64,000 nt of DNA from Phytophthora sp. 'mugwort' (lineage: Eukaryota > Oomycota > Peronosporomycetes > Peronosporales > Peronosporaceae). Where the stretch lies: the NCBI GenBank assembly GCA_033558025.1, contig JAUCEF010000001.1, positions 4,464,001 through 4,528,000 on the forward strand, given 5' to 3'. How positions within the stretch are numbered: the stretch's first letter is position 1; each line of letters starts with the position of its first letter. This document shows, in pieces, positions 10,831-21,406 of this stretch. The position numbers and the translations under genes are program-made. The notes beneath the pieces were generated by a model. The model saw nothing but the letters and a program-made list of their open reading frames with translations, ran no database searches and had not been told where the DNA came from.

Positions 10831-12933
10831 ATGAACTTTCTCGAAACGGTACGTGTTTCCGAAGGAGTCTCCGAATGTGAAGACGGTAGTGATGTAGCCA
10901 TCACTGCCGACATTCATGATCTTGCGATGCCAAGGAAGCGACGCTGTAAGAACTCAAGCGACACCAGTGATGACGATGTTAATTTCAGTGTGAGTTTTGG
11001 AGTGGTTAATGATGCTGCTGATAGTGGGAGATCTGTTACAAGCGATGCTGCTAATGATTCGAGTTGTACTAGCATTTTTGGAGGGAGTTCAGGTGGCAAT
11101 TCGCCATCAAGCGGTGGCAATTCTCCATCAAGTGGTAGTATATCTCCGTCTGGTAGCAGAAGTGGCAGTGATAACATGCAACGTTTGTCTGCCTCACCGA
11201 CCAATACGGTAGCGAATCCAAATGGATCACTTCCCGAACTGCAATTCGTACGCTACCACAACAAACACGTAAATCAACTCAGGTTCGACGACCTACTACT
11301 CGGTACGACCCGTCAACCTGGATGATGACATGCATTGTCATGCAGTGCACGCTCATTGGTATTGTCAGCGAGCTTTTAAACCCAACGACAGTACGACAGG
11401 CACTGACATTTGAACATGCTGCTGAATGGAAGGCAGCAATGGATGTGGAATACCGCAGCTTGATGAAAATATGACTTCGGAGATCGTACCTCGACCAACA
11501 TCGACCAAGAATAAGAGGACCAATATTCTCCCCACGTCTGTCTGGGTTCGTGGCATTAAACGCGACGAAAAAGGCGCAATACAGAGGTTTAAAGCACGGC
11601 TTGCTGTACGTGGATTTCTCCAAAAGGATGGCATCGACTACTTGACGAGTACTCACTGGTTGTGAGGATCGAGTCGGTCAGACTCGTGTTGATAATTGCG
11701 CTAATGCAAGGGCTCCACTGCAAGCACGTCGATGTTGTCAGAGCATTTTAAATAGTGAGCTTGCTGACGTCGACATTTACATGGAGCAACCACTGGGGTA
11801 TCACGACGGAACCGATCGCGTATGTCATTTGCGTAAAGGAATATATGGACTTAAGCAAGCGTCCAAAATTTGGAACTACACCTGACACGCTTGCTTGGTG
11901 GAACTTCAGTTTAAGCTGAGTATATATTTGATGCTGGTGTATATATCGCCGCAGTGTGCATGACACGGTCTACGGATGACATTGTGATCGCAGCAAAGCC
12001 GTCGGATATTGAAGTCGTCATCCGCGAGAATAGTGCCAAACTTGAAGTCAAAGATTTGGGCCGGGTCGAGCATCTGCTCGGTATGGAGGTAAATTTTCAG
12101 CATGGTGAAATACTCTGCCTGTCTCAGACTGCGTATATAGATAGGATGGCTGCGCGTTTTTACATGAAGAACACTAGAGCTGTACGCTCATCTCAGATGC
12201 TCAACAAGCGCTTACCCGCAGTTGAGAAGGACAAGGCGCAGATCAATGACAATCCCTACCCTACCGATACATTTTTGGTCGGCTCGTCACCTTATCTCGC
12301 GGCTTGCGCACGGCCAGACATGGGTTTTGTTGTATGGAGTCTGGGGAGCGCAATGGGGCATATACTTGTGGAAATTTCGCAATGTCAAAACGCTATTTAA
12401 TTGGCATGAAAAACTTTGGATTAGTGTATAGTCCGACCGATGTATCATCATTTCTCACAGCACTTACGGATACTGACCACGAGATGAGCGCAGATACAAG
12501 TCGCTCTAGTACCGGATTTGTGTTTCAACTTCATACGGATGTGGCGGAGCAAACAACAACCAAGAGTTACGACGAATACCTGTTCTTGTTCGAGCTCGTT
12601 GCGGCATGCGACTGTGTCGATAGTCTCCTATGGGCAAGACAATTTCTGATGGAACCGCTAGTGGATTTAGGCACGTCAATCGTTTATTGTGATAATCAGA
12701 GCACTCTTCATGTGATCGTGAACAGAGGTAACAGGAAGAAAGTACAACGTTTCGCAAAGGAGGCGCGGATGATTGCTGAGTTTGTCGATGAAGGTGTCGT
12801 ACAGATGGAATATATACCACCGACGGAAACCCTGGCCGATATACTTACAAAAGCACTGGGGCCTCAGCGGTTTGAATATCTGCGCGATAAACTGAGCATG
12901 GAGAATGTCGTGAAGGCTGGAATTACACCCTGA
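10831..12933 (+). pseudogene. Copia reverse transcriptase and RNase H part
   Basis: After a Ser/Gly-rich linker (10831-11325) the RT begins with RFKARLAVRGFLQKDGIDY (11588-11644), then HCKHVDVVRAF (about 11715-11750), GIYGLKQASKIWN (about 11838-11875) and the catalytic DD in STDDIVIAAK (about 11969-11998), where the usual Y-V-D-D has become S-T-D-D. The connecting region LSQTAYIDRMAARF and the RNase H block follow, with TALTDTDHEMSADTSRSSTG (about 12455-12520) and a C-terminus with TLADILTKALG (12828-12860). The frame changes several times between 11650 and 12400; the last 209 codons (12304-12933) are open. The element ends at the TGA at 12931-12933. Confidence 0.8.
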
Positions 12934-13194
12934 GGAAAACCGACTAAGTGAAAAATTTTCATCATTGACCAATGATTTGGACAGAATGACATCTGGGACT
13001 TGATATGGATGGATGATGCGGGGGTTGATTGCCGCTTGTAACAGGCATGGATACCGGAGTAACAAGTGGTAGATTGTGTTATCATCTCATTTGCATGTGA
13101 GTTATCAAACCGGACTGGTTTCGAGAGAACGGATACGGACATGTGAGTTGTGTGGATAATGTTCTGGTGACCTATCATGGTGAAAGGCAAGAGG

Positions 13195-14117
13195 CGGTAT
13201 CATTTCGTATTGGTAAGCATGGTAATAAACTCACGTTGCGACTGGATTGTCTCGAGAGCGATATGGTGCGAGCTATTGAGGTGGTCTCAAGAGGAAGAAG
13301 AAGCGTCGACCTAGTAGTCGTAGTGCTCTGATCCTGCCTCTCCTGTGCTATGCTCCAGTCTTAGCCTCGCGCAAGGACGGTGTCCGGTGGCCACGATCAC
13401 AAACTGCCCCTAGCCACACGTGAAACACGAAATATGCACGACTGTAGTGGTCAACTTATCCTTAGCACGCACAGATGTGGTCGGGCTGACTCAATACCTC
13501 GCCGAGGTTGCCAAATGCACCGGGGACTCTTAGAACCGGGGGACTTCGAGCACTAATTGCCTAGTGCTTCGTGTCTCGGCCATGCGCGCTGCGTGTTCCA
13601 CTGCCAGCCTAAAGAAAAGAAGAAGTGAATTGCTATCGCTACCCTACATATGTGCGCCGAGCACGGTGGGCGCACCACTGACCCTCACAGCCGTGCAGGA
13701 CCACACATTGTGTCCGCGGTGTCGCCTCGCTGCCTCACTTGGTCCTCTGCTACTCCGCTACCCGAGTCACCCCTCCTGTTGCGCCCTTTCGTCCAAGCGT
13801 CTCTCCACTGCGTCGCGATCTTCGCAGCGGCCGGGTTAGTCTGCCTCACCAACCCACACCTCGCCGCTGCCCCGTGCTTCGTCCAGCCTCCTCGTTCTTG
13901 ATCTGTCCACGCTGTTTCCTTCGCCACCTGCTCCATCGCTCCGCTATAACACGTCCACCCCGCTTCAGCTCGTCGCCCGGGGAAGGACCAACATGATTTC
14001 AGTCCTGTTGTTACTGCAGTAACATTTCGTGGTGGTAAACTTGGTAACATACTCACTGCTGGGACTGGATTGTCTCAAAGTGATATGGTGTGAGCTATTG
14101 GGGTGGTCTCTGGAATG
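13195..14117. repeat. 106-bp direct repeat at 13195-13300 and 14012-14117
   Basis: Both copies contain catttcgt.ktggtaa, gactggattgtctc, gatatggtg and gagctattg.ggtggtctc, with about 80% identity. They lie 817 bp apart just downstream of the copia pol end, so they may be LTR or 3' leader sequence of copia elements, or the ends of an insertion of the GC-rich segment between them. Confidence 0.6.
13322..14010. other. GC- and pyrimidine-rich segment, no gene recognised
   Basis: Composition changes sharply to C/T-rich, GC-rich sequence between the two direct repeats. Overlapping open stretches exist in all plus frames because stops are rare in it, but none shows a family. LTR body or a small insertion are both possible. 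Confidence 0.35.
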
Positions 14118-14900
14118 GTTTTCACGGTAACATGCTACTCATAAGGAGGGACGTTTTTAAAAACCACACATGTGGTTGCTGAGGCATTTCTAGCTTGCGT
14201 CTACGATTCCATTTATCGTCACTCCTGTGGCCACATTTGAGCAAAGTTGGCATCGGAAAGTACAATTTGATGCTGCGTTGCTGGAAAAAAAAACGTTTTT
14301 GTGCCTTTTCACGCCGTTCCAAGTTGCGGATCCATAGTTGTTGAAGCATCGCTGGGTTGCCTCGCTAGAGAGCGTCAGTGTCATGGCTTAGGCACTATAA
14401 TCGAGATGATACAGCTATTAAAGAGAAGTGACTGACGTGATGTTGGTATCTACTACCTCTTAGTGTCGGAGTGCGAGGCTGATCATATCCTGGAACTGCT
14501 CTGATCCATGCAAAATGAGTTGGGGGGGGTATGCCGTTCCGGTTTATAACCTTGCTTTTGCTTGCGAAACTGTCGATCGCGTTAGCGTTTCTGGTGAATT
14601 TTAAGACGTGCACATGGCAATTGGCTCTCAACTGGATAGGACTCTACCGTTGCTGCCGTTATGCCTGTCACGTTTATAATGGGGGAACAATGAGCACGAA
14701 ATGTCTGGTAGCCGTTTGCACCTCCATTTGGACACCAGCTGGATGTAAATAAACGAAGCCTGGCTGAAGGCATTCCAGCCACAGCAAAACAAAAAATCCA
14801 AGAATCAATGGCTGCAGTCTTCGTCATCGTAGAAGACGAGCCAAGACGCTTTGGGGGAGTTAATCCAATCTGCGGACGACGCTTTGTTATTGAGACAGTC
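14118..14900. other. No gene recognised
   Basis: Short open stretches only. The palindrome accacacatgtggt lies near 14164-14177. Confidence 0.35.
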
Positions 14901-14912
14901 AGCGATGTTGTA

Positions 14913-15415
14913 TCAGCGCTGTGCCTGTGTTATGGATGCCTCAGGGAAGTCATGCGCATCGAACCTCGTGTCCCGATTAAAAAGTGACGACTCTGTACCA
15001 TGCTGGCACGGGATTGCAAAGAGAAGGAGCATTATTGCGCCAAAGATGACAACCCCGGTTAGGAATGAGTAGTCTGTTATGATGTCCGAAACGAAATCTG
15101 AAAGTGTATTTTCAGTTTTGTGTTTGACCAAACTGACTTCAACGAGACCAAAGCTATCGCTTTCGATTGTAAACTGACATACGCCTAATTCGTCCTGACG
15201 GTCAAGGCGTGCCACGACGATGTTTGATTTCTGGCTGGTTTTTCAAACCATGAACAACGTGATTCTGTCGTTGATGAAGTCCAGCGTGAAGTCTGTTGGG
15301 TAGTGGATCCCGTGTTCGTGAGCGGCGTCTTTCGGCTAGTGTATGACGGTATAGAAGGCAATGTGAGAATTGCCACTAACGTTTCATATGCCCAGCCGGC
15401 TTCTATTGAACGGTG
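14913..15415 (-). pseudogene. Crystallin-like secreted protein, copy A (broken, with possible C-terminal membrane anchor)
   Basis: On the minus strand, below 15400, one frame gives NVSGNSHIAFYTV, then a stop, then DFTLDFINDRITLFMV. These line up with the GKAYIFFYEDFDC and DFDMQKKVKGQISAFMV blocks of the intact copy at 17307. The N-terminal half and signal peptide are missing. After the fold the frame continues through 14913-15215 and includes a hydrophobic stretch FLTGVVIFGAIMLLLFAIPC, which the intact copies lack. In-frame stops near 15372, 15337 and 15248 show it is broken. The homology is by eye and weaker than for copies B, D and F. Confidence 0.45.
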
Positions 15416-15789
15416 AACCTTTGTTTTCCCAGCATAGAGATGCCCACGGATACGCCGATCGATCGAAGGGGTGACAACTTAACAAAAAAAAAAATGGCAA
15501 TTCCATACCATGCCGATGCGCTGCTCGTAAAGAAAGCAACAACAACAAAAAAGGAGCGCCACCACGAGCAAATCGAGCATCATGAGGTGCAGGTGACAGA
15601 GACAGCCGTCCAATGGAGAAAGGTGGATGGCCAAACTATGAAATCGAAATTTGTAGTAGATAAATTCCATTAAGTTTTGTGAGTTCATTAAAGCACCAGC
15701 CCGAAGTGACGACTGAGGGGAAGTTAGATGGTGAATATTTTGGGGCTTGCTACTGTAGATATCCTGCCCAGCGACTCGATCATCTGATG

Positions 15790-16179
15790 AGTTTACCCCC
15801 ACGGGCAGGGTCTTTCCTTACCATTCGTCAGTTTCTTGTTGTCGTCCCATATGATGAACGACGATACTTCGCCATCGATACCGTCTATACTAAAGTCCAT
15901 CGGGTAGTTGCCCTTTATACCGTTAATCACTCAATCGGTTGGCCAGTCACTGCTGCCGCGCGTGCAGTCTCGTCCAGTAAAGAAGGCGATGCGCGACTTG
16001 CCGTGGAATTTGCCTATCTCAGGTAGTCCCTCCCACTTGACCGACGAGGTTTTGTTATTGAAGCGCGCTAAGTTGTAGCAGAGCTGCGTCTCGGTGATAT
16101 TCCACTCGTACTTAGAGCCAGTTAATTTCACATTTTTGTAGAACGTCACGTTGGATGGCGAGGACTTGTGGGCGCGCAT
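15790..16179 (-). pseudogene. Crystallin-like secreted protein, copy B (one premature stop)
   Basis: The minus frame from 16179 reads NVTFYKNVKLTG, ETQLCYNLARFNN, SSVKWEGLP, KSRIAFFTGRDC, then a TGA at 15931-15933, and the same frame continues to TAA near 15790 with DFSIDGIDGEVSSFIIWDDN. This is the whole fold in one frame, interrupted by one stop. The second cysteine of the C-x4-C pair is replaced by R (CYNLAR). No signal peptide is attached at the N-terminus, so the first exon or leader is lost or lies upstream beyond an intron I could not define. Confidence 0.65.
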
Positions 16180-16837
16180 AATTTCAGGTGTGCGAGAGAG
16201 GCAGTTGACCGAGTGTTACCTCACAAGGATTTTGAAGAATGTGAGGGTACCATGGACGGAAATTTGTATCCGCGCGAATACTACCATGATGCCATCGTAG
16301 GGCAGCGAAAAATGTTTCCACAGGAATTTTATACAACCAAACTTGGTCGCTCCTTGCCGAATGTGTGGTGCCCTGTTTCGTACTGGTGCTGTGCGATGCC
16401 CTGTTATTTATGAACGTTGTGGTCCCAGCGGATCTGCCTCAGGTGAGCACGGATGGAAGTCAGACTGACTATGACGGCCGCCATCCAAGACAACAAAAGG
16501 ACGATATTATTTTAAGAAAGGAAAAAAAACTAATGCAATAAGGAAAAATAGATCTGATGTCACCGATATCGCTAGTATCGAAGTAAAAAAAACTGCAGGA
16601 CGCAGTAAGTGCACTTCCAGCTCTAGCGGGTGGCAGCATACAGCAATTCGTCAGCCAAGTAGAGTTATAAAGTGACATATGTTGTGATGTTGGTGTTATT
16701 CTGGATTCAAACACAAGGTATACGACTAATACGATTTCAATAAAAGTATACTGTGAGGCATATTATTTCAGGTTTACGTTTGTTTCGCCGTCATCCTAAT
16801 GACATGAGAACTGGTACTGGGTATCTGTGTGATAAAG

Positions 16838-17090
16838 CTTAAAGCAACGACCAGCTCTACTCGGACACTTACTATGACCACTTCGTCCCCCAGTAAATAT
16901 CAATATATTAGCTGTGTGTGATACGACGTCAACTGCCAGCCATATCACAAGGTACCATCAGCATTGTGGTCTGGGCCAACAGAATGGGCTGGAACCTTCA
17001 ACGCTGACAAAGACTGCCACGGAATAACGATGGCGAGTCTCCCACCACATACTGCAGAATTGGGCAGTCGAATTTTCAAAAGTGGAAGAC
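16838..17090 (+). pseudogene. Crystallin-like secreted protein, copy C (fragment)
   Basis: The plus strand reads QLYSDTYYDHFVPQ then a stop (16889), and after a frame change SALWSGPTEWAGTFNADKDC (about 16958-17018). These match the LYSDTNYRNTLL and FYEDFDC regions of copy D. The fragment ends just 200 bp upstream of copy D in the same orientation, so it may be a decayed tandem copy of it. Confidence 0.42.
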
Positions 17091-17260
17091 GGCAACCAAA
17101 CTACGGTTAGCTTGGATTCGCCAAAATAAAAAAAGCCGGATATTCGACGATTTAGTTTGGATGGTGCATCTTCGGTCCATAAATCAGTGGTTTTACATGT
17201 GCACTCGTTTTTATTGCGTCGTACGTGGAATAAGGTTCGGTCTGTTCCCAGTTTTGATTG

Positions 17261-17274
17261 TCATTATCCAAAAT
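17261..17274 (+). promoter_or_regulatory. Oomycete initiator-like element of copy D
   Basis: The string tcattatccaaaat resembles the oomycete initiator (TCATTYYNCAWTTT, from memory) and lies 33 nt before the ATG at 17307. It favours that start over the in-frame ATG at 17157. Confidence 0.4.
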
Positions 17275-17306
17275 CACGCGTCGTCAAAGCAACCAGCAAT
17301 AAGGAA

Positions 17307-17828
17307 ATGCCCTCGTCTTCTCGCTTCGCCGCTTACGCTTGCGCTTTTATAGCGGCTTTTGTCGGTTGGGTCGGTGCCAAAGCAAATAAGGACCCTGTCG
17401 GCAAGTTTGATGGGACTGTGGTACTCTATTCTGACACCAATTACCGCAATACACTGCTCAGTGTCAACATTCAGTACCCGTATCAATGCTACAACATCGA
17501 CTGTAGCTTTCTCGACAACAAAGTTGAGTCTGTCGAGTGGAAGGGACTCCCGTCAACGGATAACACTGGGAAGGCATACATTTTTTTCTACGAAGATTTT
17601 GATTGTAACGGGTACGAGACAGCAGTTATGCTTCCGAACTCTGGCGGCATTAGCGACTTCGACATGCAGAAAAAAGTCAAAGGCCAGATATCGGCGTTCA
17701 TGGTGAAGTCCCAGCTGAAACTTGTCGACAACGGGTTTTCCAACGTTTGCAGCTGGGCGGGAGCGAATGTAGTCGGTGGGTCGGTGTCGCAGGATAACTC
17801 TATCTCCATGGTCAACGCGACTGTCTAA
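17307..17828 (+). CDS. Small secreted crystallin-like protein, copy D (intact, 173 aa)
   Basis: Begins with a typical signal peptide (residues 1 to about 26: MPSSS..., hydrophobic core AAYACAFIAAFVGWV, ending AKA). The mature part has two repeated beta-strand motifs like a beta/gamma-crystallin: VVLYSDTNYRNTLL, then C-x4-C (CYNIDC), VESVEWKGLP, AYIFFYEDFDCNGY and GQISAFMV. A fourth cysteine is near the C-terminus (VCSWA). An N-glycosylation site (NAT) is at the end. The four cysteines recur in copy F, suggesting two disulfides. An in-frame ATG exists at 17157, but the signal peptide and the promoter motif favour 17307. It is the best preserved plus-strand member of a local cluster. Function is unknown; the crystallin-like fold is inferred from the strand pattern, not proven. 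Confidence 0.8.
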   Translation: MPSSSRFAAYACAFIAAFVGWVGAKANKDPVGKFDGTVVLYSDTNYRNTLLSVNIQYPYQCYNIDCSFLDNKVESVEWKGLPSTDNTGKAYIFFYEDFDCNGYETAVMLPNSGGISDFDMQKKVKGQISAFMVKSQLKLVDNGFSNVCSWAGANVVGGSVSQDNSISMVNATV

Positions 17829-18039
17829 TTGAGTTGTGGGTGTACTACCCAGACAATTGCGGGCCGTCCAGTGCTCTTCGAGTTTCCATCAATTCCTACT
17901 GCGTTACTCTAAATAAATGATTTACTGTTTCTCTGTGGCGCACGGCCGCATGTTTAATAGCGCATTGATTATTTCTCGGAAATCTTTCGTTTTCTCGAGC
18001 TACATGTTGGTAGTTATCTTTTGAATTAAATATTATTAT

Positions 18040-18320
18040 GCACGCCTGTGTTAGTCTGCAGGAGCATGGAAAAAGACGCCATATCGTTCATCCCAACGGG
18101 ACCAAAGCTATGCGTGTTTTCTCTGAAGTTGGCCATGCATGACACCTGTGCAGTCGAGTCCCCGGTAAACGTGCTTAACAAGGTTGTGCCGCCCTTGAAG
18201 TGAGCTAGTGCCATGTGGCAATCCCTTCCACAACATTGATGAAACGGCGTCGACCCCGGGTCGATGTCGCCGCAAGCGAAGATGAAGCACAAGCTTGCAG
18301 TGTTAAATGTGGGCGTAATA
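18040..18320 (-). pseudogene. Crystallin-like secreted protein, copy E (frameshifted)
   Basis: On the minus strand the C-x4-C block appears as CFIFACGDID (about 18292-18262). The next frame gives AVSSMLWKGLP and then GLDCTG. The first frame resumes with SFGPVGMNDMASFSMLLQTN near 18110-18050. The order matches CYNIDC, SVEWKGLP, DC-x-G and ISAFMV of copy D, so it is the same family with at least two frame changes. No signal peptide was found upstream. Confidence 0.62.
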
Positions 18321-18329
18321 TGGAAATGA

Positions 18330-18542
18330 ATGAAAACGCGTATCCTTGTGCAGCTTCACTGCCATTTCCAAGTCGATACTGGTGTTTCAGATTCGCCCTT
18401 CGAGTGGCATCGAGAGTGTACGAGAAATTTTGTGAGAAGATGCGGTAAGCCCATCCAGGAGAAAATTAGAGAGAGTTCGTCAGCTAAAGTGGGTAATGTA
18501 CGCTTCAAAGGGGATGTGAAAATGGTAGAGCTCAGCAACTAG
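18330..18542 (+). other. Unrecognised 70-codon open stretch
   Basis: An open stretch on the plus strand with a basic, cysteine-containing product (for example HRECTRNFVRRCGKPIQEKI). I recognise no family. It overlaps no other feature except the edge of copy E. It could be a piece of an unidentified gene or chance. Confidence 0.2.
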
Positions 18543-18796
18543 CAGTTGCTGGCGAATCCAAGTTAAAAGCATTCGTCAAGCACATTATTCGCAGTGAGAA
18601 CTAGGTTAAAGTAGTGTTAAGAAGAAACAAGAACAAATACATCAGCCAGACAACGGCTGAGAGAATATATGCAAGGAAGTATGCACAAGAAGTTTTCATT
18701 AAGAAATACTTCGACGTAATTTGTATGCACCATAGGCTTGTACAGTAGTTGGGCTATCCCTCGCCACGAAAACTACCCGCTCGAAGCCCATAGTCC

Positions 18797-19267
18797 TTAG
18801 TGCTGGTCGGCAGATGTTCCGTTCGTGCGTTCACTCAACGCTCTGGACTTCAGCGAGCACAGACTCTTGATCCCATTCTCCACGTTTTCCGACGTTTCAA
18901 GTACCATGAAGGAGGAGATAACATCATTTAAACCTTCATCCACAAACGACTTGACACTACTCCGTGATGTCGAGAAACTCCTTCTCTTGCCCGTACAGTC
19001 CGTATCAGCATAAAACACAACCTTTGCGTTGGAGGCACCGTCGTATGAGGCCGTTGTTGGAAGCCCTAACCACTTTACCGACGAAATGGCGTCATTGTAG
19101 TCTCCACAAGCCATGTTGAAGCAGCGGTTTGACGTGGTAAACTCAAACATTGCGAGGTTGTATCGATAGTTGATGTCCCGGTAGAAGTTGATGGTACCAG
19201 AGAACTCATTGGCAGTACCAGTGTTGATGGTCATGGCTATCAAGAACAAATTCACAAGAAGGTTCAT
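18797..19267 (-). CDS. Small secreted crystallin-like protein, copy F (intact, 156 aa)
   Basis: Starts with a signal peptide (MNLLVNLFLIAMTINTG, cleavage likely after the TA at residues 18-19). The mature part repeats the family layout: GTINFYRDINYRYNLAMF, CFNMAC (C-x4-C), AISSVKWLGLP, AKVVFYADTDCTGK and NDVISSFMV, with a last cysteine in SLCS. Compared with copy D it has the same spacing of cysteines and W-x-GLP motif but quite different residues elsewhere, so the pair is not a recent duplication. The C-terminal tail (about 30 residues) is polar with an NGT site. An initiator-like element lies 54 nt upstream. The gene is single-exon. Function unknown; a secreted, disulfide-stabilised protein is inferred. 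Confidence 0.82.
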   Translation of the reverse strand: MNLLVNLFLIAMTINTGTANEFSGTINFYRDINYRYNLAMFEFTTSNRCFNMACGDYNDAISSVKWLGLPTTASYDGASNAKVVFYADTDCTGKRRSFSTSRSSVKSFVDEGLNDVISSFMVLETSENVENGIKSLCSLKSRALSERTNGTSADQH

Positions 19268-19320
19268 AGTAACTTGTTATTTGAGAGGGTCTTTGCTTGT
19301 GTCTTGGCTGGTAGAAGAAA

Positions 19321-19336
19321 GCAAATTGAGAAGTGG
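19321..19336 (-). promoter_or_regulatory. Oomycete initiator-like element of copy F
   Basis: On the minus strand the sequence CCACTTCTCAATTTGC fits the oomycete initiator consensus (GCTCATTYYNCAWTTT, from memory) at most positions and lies 54 nt upstream of the copy F start. Confidence 0.45.
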
Positions 19337-19741
19337 CGATTACTCATGAAACCTTGTTGTGTGTCATGGTGTAGTAAATGCTGTAAGGGAACCAGAAATA
19401 TGTCTGGTTTTTTTTTAGTGACTACAGTAGACCATGAATAATGGCAGGAAAAATCATGCGACTCCATCCCTAAAGCCACTTGCCCGAGCTTCGAATTTTA
19501 TTATGAAAAAGCTGGAAGTTCGTACTGTATAACGGCCTGTTTGGATCCACTGCATTTTTTTTATCACGATCTTTTGAGAACTTGCAAACTATTTTCGTGA
19601 TGTCGAAATCGCATTTTTTCCGTGTTTGGAACCTCGTTGGAAATTACGAAATAGAATAGATCGCAATCCCTGTGCTGTTTGCGATCTAAGTGGATCGCGG
19701 CGATCCAAACGTGGAGGCGACCTTTCACAGTCTAATTTCCA

Positions 19742-21033
19742 ATGAGTGAGAACGACGTCATGCTGGAAGCGGATGATTGTGATGGTAATGACGACGTTGT
19801 GAATGTGTTGGCCCTCGTTGCAGGGTATTATGGTATCACGTACTTCGAGAAAGAACCTCTCCACACGTCGATTCTTACTCGATCGAATTGGGTAGCCGGG
19901 CTAATCGAGGGCAACGCGAAGCGAATGTTCACAAGCTATCGCATGACAAAGCCAGTCTTCAAGCGCTTTTGTATCGCTCTGGGAAGCGCAGATCCACCAA
20001 GCAATTGGTCTCGGGTTAGCGTCGAGGAGAGAGCTGCCATGTTTCTGTATTGCGTCTCTAAACACGCGTCCAACAGCGACTTTCAAGAGCGATTTCAGCG
20101 TAGCGGGGAAACAGTTCACCGGTACGCTTTAACATTTTAAATTGGCTGCTGCTAATCCATTTCTAACTGTGCATTGCCCGCTGCATAGGCAGTTTTACCG
20201 AGTCCTGGACGTCGTCTGTAACATGGCTTCTACTTACTTGTTCTACCAGACACGCCATCCACACTACGACAGCAAGAACCAAAGTACGCGATCAGTTTGA
20301 TTAATGTCGTCTTGCTTTTGATGGAACACACATTCCTGCACATGTGCCGAGAGAGAGGGCGAAGCCTTTTCGTGATAGAACCGGGAAGCTTAGCCAGAAC
20401 GTATTTGCAGCTTGTACGTTCGACATGCAGTTTGTTTATGTACTGTCGGGTTGGGAAGGTACGAGATTTCGTATTGCAACATGATTAAGCATTATTGCTA
20501 ATACGAATGGGTTCAGGGTCGGCAACAGACTCCACCGTGCTTGCCGACGCTAGGCGGAAGGGATTCCGGACTCCTTAAGGACTGTTTGATCTAGGTGATG
20601 CTGGGTACGGACTTTCAAAGGACGTGATGGCTCCATATCGAGGAGTTCGATATCATTTAAACGAATGGGGTCAGGCCAACGAATGGTAAGAGTACTGTTG
20701 AATGCGTGTGCAATGAACGTCCAGCTTATAATTTACTGCTATCGTAGACCCCGCAACTACAAAAAACTGTACAATTTGAAGCATGCTCAGGCACGCAATG
20801 TCATCGAAAGAGCCTTTGGCGTTTTAAAGCGACGATTTCCTATCCTAAAGTGCCCTTCTGAATTCTCAGTTGAAACGCAGGCGAAAATTGTGAGAGCGTG
20901 CTGCGTGCTTCACAATTTTATCTGTGTACAAAATGACTTGCCTGATGATCCGGAAAATGAACTGGAGGAGATGATGACTCCGATGACGCCACGGATGAAC
21001 TTCGTCCGGCCTTCGCTGAGAACACAACCGTAA
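19742..21033 (+). pseudogene. Harbinger (HARBI1-like) transposase, broken
   Basis: Exon 1 (19742-20121) ends ASNSDFQERFQRSGETVHR, a conserved Harbinger block. A GT-AG intron (20122-20188, gtacgc...catag) leads to QFYRVLDVVCNMA. The frame then shifts: PKYAISLINVVLL...FLHM marks the expected first aspartate region, but the D-G-T-H residues are gone. A second intron runs from about 20458 to 20518. The block SATDSTVLADARRKGF and LGDAGYGLSKDVMAPYRG gives the second aspartate region. The last exon (about 20747-21033) reads NVIERAFGVLKRRFPIL, with the catalytic glutamate, and VLHNFICVQND. Loss of the first aspartate, stops and frame changes mean it cannot work. Confidence 0.8.
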
Positions 21034-21406
21034 CTTATCGAGAGGCAAGCAACACGCGCAATAGACTAGCAAAAACTATGGTGGATTCATATAAGGTAAT
21101 CCGAAATCGTTGATGTATTAAAACACAGCCTCGCTTACGTATCTCCGCCCACTTAGTCACGGGTCCCAAGCTGCCTGTTGAGCCATGCGTCACGCGCTGG
21201 TCCCGCCTCCATAACAAGAAACCCCAATGCTTTCTTTTCATTAAGCATAACATCAAACACTTGAAAAGACTCTCCGTTTGCAGCTCATCTGCGTAGTCTT
21301 TCTGCAGCACTTTAATGGCCCTCTGTGAGGGCGAAAGCACCCTCATTTTTGAGGTTCGGTGACGCATGTCCGCAGCAATATTTCTGATTGCCTCTGCAAT
21401 CAGTAC

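Larger units (their letters stand above)
9045..12933 (+). mobile_element. Decayed Ty1/copia LTR retrotransposon, internal region
   Basis: Protease, integrase, reverse transcriptase and RNase H blocks follow each other in the copia order (integrase before RT), all on the plus strand, which separates it from Ty3/gypsy. Several stops and frame changes make it non-autonomous. A gag with clear zinc knuckle was not found upstream of the protease; the first ~150 codons are unassigned. I could not define a matching pair of LTRs. The repeated 106-bp block at 13195 and 14012 may be LTR-derived. Confidence 0.82.

Noticed and set aside
13564..14056. Several overlapping open frames
   Set aside because: GC-rich pyrimidine tract with few stops; no family in any of them.
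17157..17306. Longer N-terminus for crystallin-like copy D
   Set aside because: It would bury the signal peptide; an initiator-like motif lies just before 17307.
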